A stretch of DNA of 64,000 bases from CALIZF01 sp046292445 (lineage in GTDB: Bacteria > Pseudomonadota > Alphaproteobacteria > Rhodobacterales > Rhodobacteraceae): contig JBKBQT010000008.1 of NCBI GenBank assembly GCA_046292445.1, positions 62,001-126,000 on the forward strand, written 5' to 3'. The notes under the pieces are model-generated. The model searched no databases. It was not told the origin of the DNA and saw nothing but the letters and a program-made list of their open reading frames with translations. Positions 1 to 7,273 of the stretch are shown in pieces. The first letter of the stretch is position 1. Each line of letters begins with the position of its first letter. The position numbers were made by a program, and so were the translations under genes.

Positions 1-1155
1 CTGCTGCAACAGGCCGCCGCCCGGATCGCAGCCCTGCAGGCCGAGCTCGAGGCCGCCCGCCGCGACGGCGCCGAAAAGGTCGCGCTTCTGTCCGCCGTGC
101 GCAGCGACATGGAAAAGACCTTCCGCGTCCTTGCCGACGAGACGATGCGCACCCAGTCCGAGGCGCTGGCCAAATCCAGCACCGAGCGGCTGACGGCGAT
201 CCTCGACCCGCTCAAGGATCACGTCGGCCGGTTCGAGCAGGAATTGCGCAACGTCCATCTGGGCGCGGCCAAGGAACGCGAGGCGCTCAAGACCGAGATC
301 GCCGAACTCACCCGCCGGTCGGCCGAGGTCAGCCGCGAGGCGGTGGCGCTCACCCGCGCGCTCAAGGGCGACAAGCAGCGGCAGGGGGCCTGGGGCGAGA
401 TGATCCTCGCGTCCATCCTCGAACGCTCCGGCCTCGAGGAAGGCGCCGAATACGAAACCCAGACCCAGCGCACCGATGACGAGGGCGGCCGCTACCGCCC
501 CGATGTCGTGGTGCGCATGCCGGGGGGCAAGGCGCTGGTGATCGACAGCAAGGTGTCGCTGATCGATTACGAGGCGGCGGTGAACGCCGAGGACGAGGGC
601 ACCGCCGCCGCCGCCCGCCGCCGCCATGTCGCGGCGCTGCGCAGCCACATCACCGGCCTGTCCGACAAGGGCTATCAGACGAAACTGGGCGAGGCGACGG
701 TCGATTACGTCGTGATGTTCATCCCGATCGAGGGCGCCCTGTCAGAGGCTCTGCGCGAGGACGGCGCGCTGACGCAGTTCGCGCTCGACCGCAACATCAC
801 CATCGCCACCCCCACGACGCTGATGATGGCGCTGCGCACGGTCGCCCATGTCTGGGGGATCGAGCGGCGCAACCGCAACGCCGAGGACATCGCCGCGCGC
901 GCCGGCAAGCTCTACGACAAGGTCGCGGGGTTCGTCGATGCGCTCAACGGCGTCGGCAAGGGCCTTGCGCAGGCGCAGAAGAACTATGACGACGCGGTGC
1001 AGCGCCTCACCCGCGGGTCGGGCAACGTGCTGGCGCAGGTGGACATGCTCAAGACGCTCGGCGCACGCGCGCAGAAAACCCTGCCCGCCGACTTCGACCC
1101 CGCCGATTCCGACGCCGGGGAGGCGGAGCCGAGACAGGACCGGATCGCGCCATGA
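1..1155 (+). CDS. rmuC: RmuC family DNA recombination protein (5' truncated)
   Basis: The reading frame is open from base 1 to the TGA at 1153-1155, so the start lies outside the window; 384 codons are visible. The first roughly 110 residues are Ala/Glu/Arg-rich and look like coiled coil. They are followed by the RmuC core with the markers QGAWGEMILASILE and LVIDSKVSL and the later block FIPIEGAL, which fit the RmuC family (PD-(D/E)XK nuclease-like fold, proposed to limit rearrangement at short inverted repeats). It is followed 76 bases later by the dihydroorotase-like gene on the same strand. Family assignment is secure; the biochemical role is inferred from the family. Confidence 0.9.
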   Translation: MLQQAAARIAALQAELEAARRDGAEKVALLSAVRSDMEKTFRVLADETMRTQSEALAKSSTERLTAILDPLKDHVGRFEQELRNVHLGAAKEREALKTEIAELTRRSAEVSREAVALTRALKGDKQRQGAWGEMILASILERSGLEEGAEYETQTQRTDDEGGRYRPDVVVRMPGGKALVIDSKVSLIDYEAAVNAEDEGTAAAARRRHVAALRSHITGLSDKGYQTKLGEATVDYVVMFIPIEGALSEALREDGALTQFALDRNITIATPTTLMMALRTVAHVWGIERRNRNAEDIAARAGKLYDKVAGFVDALNGVGKGLAQAQKNYDDAVQRLTRGSGNVLAQVDMLKTLGARAQKTLPADFDPADSDAGEAEPRQDRIAP

Positions 1156-1231
1156 CTTGCCCGCCCTCACATGCGGCGCGCAGGGGCCGGGATGCGGCGG
1201 ACGGGGACAATCAGCGCGGGGGCAGGGCGCC

Positions 1232-2512
1232 GTGACGACGATCCTTTTCACCAATGTGCGCCTCATCGACCCCGTGGCGGGCACGGACGGGCCCGGAACC
1301 CTGCTGATCGACGGCGGGCGCATCATCGGGCCGGGCAGCGGGGCGGCGGCGCGGGTGATCGACGGCGGCGGGCATTGCCTTGCCCCCGGCATCGTCGATC
1401 TCGGCGTCAAGGTCGGCGAGCCGGGCGAGCGGCACAAGGAATCCTTCCGCTCCGCCGGGCTCGCCGCGGCGCGCGGCGGCGTGACCACCATCGTCACCCG
1501 CCCCGATACCGACCCGGCCATCGACAGCCCCGAGACGCTGGAATTCGCCGCCCGCCGCGCCGCCGCCGCATCCCCGGTGCGCATCCATCCGATGGCGGCG
1601 CTGACGAAAGGGCGGCAGGGCCTCCAGATGACCGAGATCGGGTTTCTGCGCGACGCGGGCGCCGTCGCCTTCACCGACGGCGACCGGCCCGTGACCGATA
1701 CCCGCGTGCTCGCCCGCTGCCTGACCTATGCCCGCAGCCTCGGCGCGCTCGTGATCGGCCATCCGCAGGATGCGGGGCTGAGCGCCGGGGCGGCCGCCAC
1801 GGCGGGCAAGTTCGCCTCGCTGCGCGGCATCCCGGCCGTCCCGCCGCTGGCCGAGCGCATGGGCCTCGACCGCGATCTTGCGCTGGTCGAGATGACCGGC
1901 GCGCGCTGGCATGCCGACCAGATCACCACCGCCGCCGCCCTGCCGTCGCTCGCCCGGGCCAAGGCGGCGGGCCTGGACGTCACCGCCGGCACCTCGATCC
2001 ACCACGTCACGCTGAACGAATTCGACCTCGGCGACTATCGCACCTTCTTCAAGCTCACCCCGCCGCTGCGGTCCGAGGACGACCGGATCGCGACCGTCCA
2101 GGCCCTCGCCGATGGGCTGATCGACATCCTCTGTTCCATGCACACCCCGCAGGACGAGGAATCCAAGCGCCTGCCGTTCGAGGACGCAGCCCCCGGGGCG
2201 GTCGCGCTCGAAACCTTCCTTCCGGCCGCCCTGAGGCTCTGGCATGCCGGGGCGATGGACTTGCCCGCGCTCTTTCGCGCCATGGCGACGAATCCGGCGC
2301 GCCGCCTCGGCCTGGCCGGCGGCACGCTCGCGCCCGGCGCCCCGGCCGACCTCGTGCTGTTCGATCCCGATGCGCCCTTCGTGCTCGACCGCTTCACCCT
2401 CGCGTCGAAATCGCGCAACACGCCCTTCGACGGTGCGAGGATGCAGGGCCGCGTGCTCCAGACCTGGGTCGGCGGCACCTGCGTGCATGCCGCCCCGGGG
2501 TGGACTGCCTGA
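1232..2512 (+). CDS. pyrC: Dihydroorotase homologue lacking catalytic residues (PyrC-like)
   Basis: A 426-residue amidohydrolase-superfamily protein of the class I dihydroorotase type, starting at GTG 1232 (VTTILFTNVRLIDPV). The fold markers are present: LAPGIVDLG, GEPGERHKESF, GGVTTIVTRPDTDP, FFKLTPPLR and a C-terminal ADLVLFDPDAPF. The metal-binding HxH after PG(I/L)VD is GVK here, the HVCHVST-type block reads WHADQITTA, and the usual TDHAPH reads SMHTPQ. The protein is therefore probably catalytically inactive, like the pseudo-dihydroorotases that help aspartate transcarbamoylase assemble; that role is inference. A pyrB partner is not visible; plsY follows 56 bases downstream, a familiar order in this lineage. 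Confidence 0.85.
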   Translation: MTTILFTNVRLIDPVAGTDGPGTLLIDGGRIIGPGSGAAARVIDGGGHCLAPGIVDLGVKVGEPGERHKESFRSAGLAAARGGVTTIVTRPDTDPAIDSPETLEFAARRAAAASPVRIHPMAALTKGRQGLQMTEIGFLRDAGAVAFTDGDRPVTDTRVLARCLTYARSLGALVIGHPQDAGLSAGAAATAGKFASLRGIPAVPPLAERMGLDRDLALVEMTGARWHADQITTAAALPSLARAKAAGLDVTAGTSIHHVTLNEFDLGDYRTFFKLTPPLRSEDDRIATVQALADGLIDILCSMHTPQDEESKRLPFEDAAPGAVALETFLPAALRLWHAGAMDLPALFRAMATNPARRLGLAGGTLAPGAPADLVLFDPDAPFVLDRFTLASKSRNTPFDGARMQGRVLQTWVGGTCVHAAPGWTA

Positions 2513-2568
2513 ACCACGACCGGGCGGGGGTCCCGGAACCCCCGCTCGCCAGCCCAAGCCGGGATGCC

Positions 2569-3177
2569 ATGCCAGACCTCGCCTCGCCCGTTCACACCCT
2601 TATGCTCGCCGCCCTCCTCGGCTACCTCGCCGGGTCGGTCCCCTTCGGCGTCCTGATTGCCCGCGTCTTCGGGCTGGGCGATCTGCGCCGGATCGGGTCG
2701 GGCAATATCGGCGCGACCAACGTGCTGCGCACCGGCAACCGCACGGCCGCCGCGCTCACGCTGGTCCTCGACGCGGCCAAAGGCGGGCTCGCCGCACTCG
2801 CCGGTGCCGCGCTCGCCGGCCCGGACGCGGCCCAGATTGCCGGCCTCGCCGCCTTCCTCGGGCACCTCTACCCGGTCTGGCTCGGCTTTCGCGGCGGCAA
2901 GGGGGTGGCCACCTTCCTCGGCACATTGCTTGCCATCGCCCCGCTCGCCGGCATCGCCGCCTGTGCCGCCTGGGCGGTCACGGCGGCCCTGACGCGCTAT
3001 TCCTCGCTCTCGGCGCTCGTCGCCGCTGCCCTATCGCCAGCCCTCGCCGCCGTTCTCGGCGCGCCGGAGGCCACGCTGGCCGCTCTCGCCATGGCCGCCC
3101 TGATCTTTGCCCGCCACGACGCGAACATCCGCCGGCTGCTCAAGGGCGAGGAGCCGCGGATCGGGCGCAAAACCTGA
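2569..3177 (+). CDS. plsY: Glycerol-3-phosphate acyltransferase PlsY
   Basis: Inner-membrane acyltransferase that transfers the acyl group of acyl-phosphate to glycerol-3-phosphate, making lysophosphatidic acid, the first step of phospholipid synthesis. The 202-residue protein is the usual PlsY length and mostly hydrophobic, with about five membrane segments. The three family motifs are visible: GSVPFGVLIAR near the N-terminus, GSGNIGATNVLR, and GFRGGKGVATFLG in the middle. Start ATG 2569 gives MPDLASPVHTLML; an ATG at 2564 is in another frame. It lies 56 bases after the pyrC-like gene and is probably co-transcribed with it. Confidence 0.96.
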   Translation: MPDLASPVHTLMLAALLGYLAGSVPFGVLIARVFGLGDLRRIGSGNIGATNVLRTGNRTAAALTLVLDAAKGGLAALAGAALAGPDAAQIAGLAAFLGHLYPVWLGFRGGKGVATFLGTLLAIAPLAGIAACAAWAVTAALTRYSSLSALVAAALSPALAAVLGAPEATLAALAMAALIFARHDANIRRLLKGEEPRIGRKT

Positions 3178-3196
3178 TGGCCCCGTCGCACTCGCC

Positions 3197-3260
3197 CCCC
3201 GCTTCTTCTGTCTGAAAATATCCCACGGGGGATCCGGGGGGGGGGTGACCCCCCCCCGGG
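3197..3260 (-). repeat. Dispersed 3'-end element, copy 1 (hairpin plus ATATTTTC motif)
   Basis: Read on the minus strand, a run of nine G, the trinucleotide TCA and ten C can fold into a hairpin. It is followed by CCCCCGTGGGATATTTTC, then AGACAGAAGAAGCGGGG. The same arrangement (GC hairpin, C run, (A/G)TATTT(T)C, a GAA/AGA-rich stretch ending GAAG, GGGG) recurs at about 25512, 30744, 37115 and 51415. This copy sits about 25 bases after the stop of the AhpD-like gene, in the same orientation, so it may be that gene's 3' UTR or terminator. It also fills most of the gap between plsY and the AhpD gene. Confidence 0.5.
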
Positions 3261-3285
3261 CTCGACATCCCGCGCCGCCGCCTGA

Positions 3286-3855
3286 TCAGCGCGCCATCGC
3301 GTGATAGTCGGGGTTCGGCTCCATCCCCACGGCCGTCGCCAGCCGGTTGGACATGTTGAAGAACCCCGCCACCGCCGCGATGTCCCAGATGTCGCGGTCG
3401 GAAAAGCCCGCATCGCGCAGGCCCTGCCGCGCCGGCTCGCCCACTTCTGCCGGGCGCAGCGTCAGCGCCACCGCAAAGGCCAGCATCGCCTGCTGGCGCG
3501 GCGGCAGCCCGGCATGGCGCCAGTTCTGCGCGATCCGCTCGGCCAGCGCCGGATCCCCCGTGAGCTGCCGCAAGGCCGCGCCATGCGCGGTGAGGCAGTA
3601 GATGCAGCGGTTCTCGGCGCTGACCGCCACGGCGATCATCTCGCGCTCGGCCTTGGTCAGGCCCGAGGGCGCCAGCATCAGGTCGTTGTACATCGCCATG
3701 AAGGCGCGCAGCTTGGCCTGGTCGAACGCATAGGCACGCAGCACGTTCGGGATCAGCCCGAGCTTTTCGCTGCACTTGTCGAAATAGGCCGCGATGTCGG
3801 GGTCCAGCGGCCCCGGCGCCGGCAGGTCGAGTGCGGTGATCGCCTCGGTCGTCAT
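3286..3855 (-). CDS. AhpD-like peroxidase-related enzyme (CMD family)
   Basis: A 189-residue carboxymuconolactone decarboxylase/AhpD-fold protein of the 'peroxidase-related' subgroup. The active-site signature ENRCIYCLTAHGAALR contains the CxxC pair and the following His of AhpD-type alkylhydroperoxidase or disulfide reductases. The C-terminal part, FSDRDIWDIAAVAGFFN, is also typical of the family. Start ATG 3855 overlaps the stop of the upstream LacI-type gene in an ATGA arrangement, so the two genes are probably translationally coupled. Physiological substrate and electron donor are unknown; peroxide or other electrophile reduction is inferred from the fold. Confidence 0.85.
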   Translation of the reverse strand: MTTEAITALDLPAPGPLDPDIAAYFDKCSEKLGLIPNVLRAYAFDQAKLRAFMAMYNDLMLAPSGLTKAEREMIAVAVSAENRCIYCLTAHGAALRQLTGDPALAERIAQNWRHAGLPPRQQAMLAFAVALTLRPAEVGEPARQGLRDAGFSDRDIWDIAAVAGFFNMSNRLATAVGMEPNPDYHAMAR

Positions 3856-4838
3856 CCCGTCCTCCGTATCGTGTCCCCCGGATCGAGCCGGGGCGCAAGC
3901 GTCTCGATCACGCCGCTGCGCCCGGCAACGACGATTTCCGCCGCCCGCCGCCCCACCGCACGCCGGCAACTGTCCATCGTCGCAAGCCGCCGTGGAAGTC
4001 CATCGAGCAGGTCGAGCCCGTTGAATCCGGCCAGCCCCAGCCGGGCCGGCACGTCATGGCCGCGGTCGAGGCACCACAAGAGCCCCCCGGCGCCGATCAT
4101 GTCGTTGGCATAGTAAAGAAAATCGAGATCCGGGTGGGCCTCGAGCATCGCTTGCGTCAGATCGCGCCCCTTGGCCAGGGCCGATCCGCCGGCGTAATGC
4201 GCCCGTGCCGCGAGCGCCACGCCCGCCGCCCCCAGCGCGGCCTCGAACCCCTCGAGCCGTTTGCGCGCCCGGTGATCGCCAGCCACGGCGGTGCCAAGAT
4301 AGCCGATCCGCCGATACCCCGCGGCAAGGATCGTCTGCGCCATCGCCGCTCCGGCCGCGCGGTGCGAGATCCCCACGGCACTGTCCACCGGATCGCCGTC
4401 GGTATCCATCACCTCGACCACCGGCACCCCCGCCCGCGCCAGCATCGCGCGCACCGGGGCAGGATGCTCGAGCCCGGCAAGGATCACGCCCGAGGGCCGC
4501 CAGGACAGCATCTCGTAGAGCACCGCCTCCTCGCGCGCGTCGTCATAATGGGTGGCGCCGAACACCGGTTGCAGCGCCGTGCCCTCCAGCCCCTCGGAGA
4601 TGCCCGCGAGCACTTCGGGGAACACCATGTTCGACAGCGACGGGATGATGACGGCGACGAGGTTCACCTGCTGGCTCGCCAGCGCGCCGGCGATGCGGTT
4701 GGGCACATAGCCGAGGCTGCGCGCCGCGGTCAGCACCCGCTCGCGCGTGGCCGACGATACCTCGCCCCGGCCCCGCAGGACGCGGCTCACGGTCATCTCG
4801 CTCACCCCCGCGGCCTCGGATACGTCGCGCAGCGTCAG
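3852..4838 (-). CDS. LacI-family transcriptional regulator (GntR-like subgroup)
   Basis: A DNA-binding regulator with an N-terminal LacI helix-turn-helix (LTLRDVSEAAGVSEMTVSRV) and a periplasmic-binding-protein-like effector domain (VAVIIPSLSNMVFPEVLAGI onward). It resembles the gluconate-repressor (GntR) subgroup of the LacI family. The start is uncertain. GTG 4805 would cut into the helix-turn-helix, and no ATG, GTG or TTG occurs in frame between 4805 and the stop at 4914-4916. The end given here uses CTG 4838, which restores the whole domain; a frameshift in the C-rich stretch near 4840-4860 is the other explanation. The stop overlaps the start of the AhpD-like gene (ATGA). Effector and operator are not evident. 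Confidence 0.8.
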   Translation of the reverse strand: MTLRDVSEAAGVSEMTVSRVLRGRGEVSSATRERVLTAARSLGYVPNRIAGALASQQVNLVAVIIPSLSNMVFPEVLAGISEGLEGTALQPVFGATHYDDAREEAVLYEMLSWRPSGVILAGLEHPAPVRAMLARAGVPVVEVMDTDGDPVDSAVGISHRAAGAAMAQTILAAGYRRIGYLGTAVAGDHRARKRLEGFEAALGAAGVALAARAHYAGGSALAKGRDLTQAMLEAHPDLDFLYYANDMIGAGGLLWCLDRGHDVPARLGLAGFNGLDLLDGLPRRLATMDSCRRAVGRRAAEIVVAGRSGVIETLAPRLDPGDTIRRTG

Positions 4839-5016
4839 GGGGCGGCGGGGTAGGGGGTGCGGCGTCGTCAGGGACCGGGCCCTCCGCAGGGGAACGATGT
4901 GCTGGCGGCAAGCCTACGCGCGCCGCGCGCCGCGGCCAAGCCCTCGCTGCCGCCGCGCGCCCTGCGGCGCGGCCCGGGTTGCATCGCGCCCCGTTTGCGG
5001 GCACAGGAGTAGGGGC

Positions 5017-5092
5017 GCTTCCGTAGCTCAGGGGATAGAGCGGCCGCCTCCTAAGCGGCAGGTCGCAGGTTCGAATCCTGCCGGAGGCACCA
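5017..5092 (+). tRNA. tRNA-Arg (CCU)
   Basis: A complete cloverleaf of 76 bases including an encoded CCA. The acceptor stem GCTTCCG pairs with CGGAGGC (one G-U). The anticodon stem GCCGC/GCGGC encloses the loop CTCCTAA with anticodon CCT at 5050-5052, and the T-loop is TTCGAATC. It reads AGG arginine codons, an ANN codon, so A37 is a potential t6A site. Confidence 0.97.
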
Positions 5093-5124
5093 CCTGCACC
5101 CGATCCCCGCTGCGTGGACCGACG

Positions 5125-6063
5125 TCACGGCGGGGCTGGCCCGCCTTCGGCCACGCTGGTGGCGGTGGTGTCCTCGCGCTCGGCCGCTGCGCCGGCCTCG
5201 GCCAGCCAGGACTGGAACGCGGCGGCGGCCGGCATGCCGCGACTGGCGGGCATGATGCTCGCATGATAGCCGCGTTCGGTCGCGCGGCGATGCGCCGAGG
5301 CCATCCGCAGTGTGCCGGCGCGCAGCAGGTCGTCCATCAGGCAGCCCCAGCCCAGCCCGATCCCCTGACCGTCGATCACCGCCTTGAGATAGACCGCAAA
5401 GCTGTTGTAGTGCAGCGCTGCGCGGGGCGGCGCATCGGGCCTGCGGCCGAGGAACCGCGCCCAGTCGGCCGCATGATCGACCGCCGACAGGACCAGGAGC
5501 CGCTCGCCCGCCAGCGCATCGCGCGTCAGCAGGCGTCCCGCGGCCAGATACTGCGGCGCGCAGGCGGCAAAGATGACCTCGCCGAACACCCGGCGCGCGC
5601 TGGCGAAGGGCAGGCCGGCGGTCCCGAAGGTCACGGCGACATCGGCCGGCGCATCGTCGAGGATCGCGTTCTGGTCGCGGGTCACGAGGTCGATGGCGAT
5701 ATCCGGGTGCAGCGCCTCGAACGCCGGCAGGCGGCGCAGCAGGAAGCAGGTGGCGAAGCCGATCGTGCATTGCACCCGCAGCCGCGTCCGCCTTGCGCTG
5801 CCCGGCGCCGCCGCGCAGGCCCGTTCGATCACCGCAAACCCTTCGGTCACCGCGGCCAGCAACGCCCGCCCGTCGGCGGTCAGCGTCAGCCGCGGCTTGG
5901 TGCGCAGGAACAGCGGCGTGCCCAGTTCCGCCTCGAGCGCGGCGATCTGGCGGCTGACGGCGGGCGGCTGGATGTTCAGCCCCGGCGCGGCGTGCACGAA
6001 GCTCAGATGCCGGGCCGCGGCCCGAAAGGTGATGAGCAGCTTGGCGGTCGAGGCGCGAACCAT
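5125..6063 (-). CDS. LysR-family transcriptional regulator
   Basis: A 312-residue LysR-type regulator. The N-terminal helix-turn-helix has the hallmark IQPPAVSRQIAALEAELGTP followed by LFLRTKPRLTLTADG, and the rest matches a two-lobed effector-binding domain of normal length. Start ATG 6063 was preferred because the upstream in-frame extension has no family similarity. It is divergent from the LeuB-like gene at 6170 with a 106-base intergenic region, the classic arrangement for a LysR regulator of the adjacent catabolic run. The effector is unknown. Confidence 0.92.
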   Translation of the reverse strand: MVRASTAKLLITFRAAARHLSFVHAAPGLNIQPPAVSRQIAALEAELGTPLFLRTKPRLTLTADGRALLAAVTEGFAVIERACAAAPGSARRTRLRVQCTIGFATCFLLRRLPAFEALHPDIAIDLVTRDQNAILDDAPADVAVTFGTAGLPFASARRVFGEVIFAACAPQYLAAGRLLTRDALAGERLLVLSAVDHAADWARFLGRRPDAPPRAALHYNSFAVYLKAVIDGQGIGLGWGCLMDDLLRAGTLRMASAHRRATERGYHASIMPASRGMPAAAAFQSWLAEAGAAAEREDTTATSVAEGGPAPP

Positions 6064-6169
6064 CCCGATCGTTCCCGTGTGGAAACATGCACGGCCAACT
6101 TCCGGTGTTCCCGGCGCGGTGGCAACGGGTATCTCGTTGCAGCCATCGCAGGGGCGGGCGGGGGCGCGG

Positions 6170-7273
6170 ATGGAGGCACGGGTTCTGGTGCTCGGCGGCG
6201 ACGGGATCGGGCCCGAGGTCGCGGATTGCGGCGCGGCGCTTCTGCGCGCCGTGGCCGCGGAGGCGGGCATCACGCTCCGCCTCGAGCATGACCTTCTGCA
6301 CGGCGCGGCCTACGATGCCCATGGCACCTTTTGCCGGGACGAGACGCTGGCGCTGGCGCAGGGTTGCGATGCGGTGCTCGTCGGCGCGGTCGGCGGGCCG
6401 AAATGGGACGGCATCGTCATGCCCGGCGGGCCCGAGATGCAGGACGGGCTGATGCGCCTGCGCGCCGGCCTCGACACCTACGCCGGCCTGCGTCCCGCCC
6501 GTGCCCGGCCGGCCCTCGCGGGGCAGACGCCGTTTCGCGGCGGCCATCTCGACGGCGCGGACATCATGGTGCTGCGCGAGATGTGCGGCGGGGTCTATTT
6601 CGCCCCCGAACGCGGGATCGGCATCGGGGCGGACGGGGTTGCCTGCGGCCATGACATGACGCGCTATGCCGCGCCCGAGATCGCGCGGATCGCTCATGCG
6701 GGCTTTGCGCTCGCGCGGCTGCGGCGCGGGCGGCTCACGTCGGTTGACAAGGCGAACGTGATGCAGACGGGCGTGCTCTGGCGGCAGGTCGTGGCGGCGA
6801 TCGGGCGGGCCGATTACCCCGATGTCACGCTCGAGCATGTCTATGCCGACAACGCCGCCTACCAGATGATGCGCGATCCGCGGCAGTTCGACGTGATCCT
6901 GGCCGACAACCTTTTCGGCGATATCCTGAGCGATCTGGCCGGCATCATCGCCGGCGGCCTCGGCACGCTGCCCTCGGCGTCGCTGAACGGCACGCCGGGG
7001 CAGGCGCAGAATGGGCCGGGGATCTACGAGGCCGTCCATGGCTCGGCGCCCGACATCGCCGGACGGGGGATCGCCAATCCGGTCGGCACCCTGCTGTCGG
7101 TCGGGATGCTTTGCGAGCACGCGCTGGGCCAGCCCGATCTGGCGGCGCGGATCGATGCGGCGGTCGAGGCGGTGCTGGCCGCGGGCATCCGCACCCCCGA
7201 CATCGGCGGCGCCAGCACAAGCGCCGATGTGACCCGCGCGGTCATCGACCGCTATCGCGGGGCGGCGGGGTGA
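6170..7273 (+). CDS. Isopropylmalate dehydrogenase-like decarboxylating dehydrogenase
   Basis: A 367-residue member of the isocitrate/isopropylmalate dehydrogenase family (NAD-dependent oxidative decarboxylation of a beta-substituted malate). The landmarks are intact: LGGDGIGPEV at the N-terminus, VGAVGGPKWDG, LREMCGGVYFAPERG, the catalytic VDKANVMQTGVLWR and LADNLFGDILSDLAG, and YEAVHGSAPDIAG. It is not next to leuCD but heads a run with a GMC oxidoreductase, an aldehyde dehydrogenase and an enolase-superfamily gene. A paralogue acting on another substituted malate (tartrate, alkyl-malate) is therefore as likely as leucine synthesis. It is divergent from a LysR gene, and its stop overlaps the next start (GTGA). 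Confidence 0.85.
   Translation: MEARVLVLGGDGIGPEVADCGAALLRAVAAEAGITLRLEHDLLHGAAYDAHGTFCRDETLALAQGCDAVLVGAVGGPKWDGIVMPGGPEMQDGLMRLRAGLDTYAGLRPARARPALAGQTPFRGGHLDGADIMVLREMCGGVYFAPERGIGIGADGVACGHDMTRYAAPEIARIAHAGFALARLRRGRLTSVDKANVMQTGVLWRQVVAAIGRADYPDVTLEHVYADNAAYQMMRDPRQFDVILADNLFGDILSDLAGIIAGGLGTLPSASLNGTPGQAQNGPGIYEAVHGSAPDIAGRGIANPVGTLLSVGMLCEHALGQPDLAARIDAAVEAVLAAGIRTPDIGGASTSADVTRAVIDRYRGAAG

Noticed and set aside
742..2557. Minus-strand long open frames opposite rmuC and the dihydroorotase homologue
   Set aside because: Low-complexity antisense reading, no RBS or motif; the plus-strand genes explain the region.
6170..7273. Calling the LeuB-like gene as leuB of leucine synthesis
   Set aside because: The catalytic residues fit, but the neighbours are catabolic and leuCD are absent; the specificity is left open.
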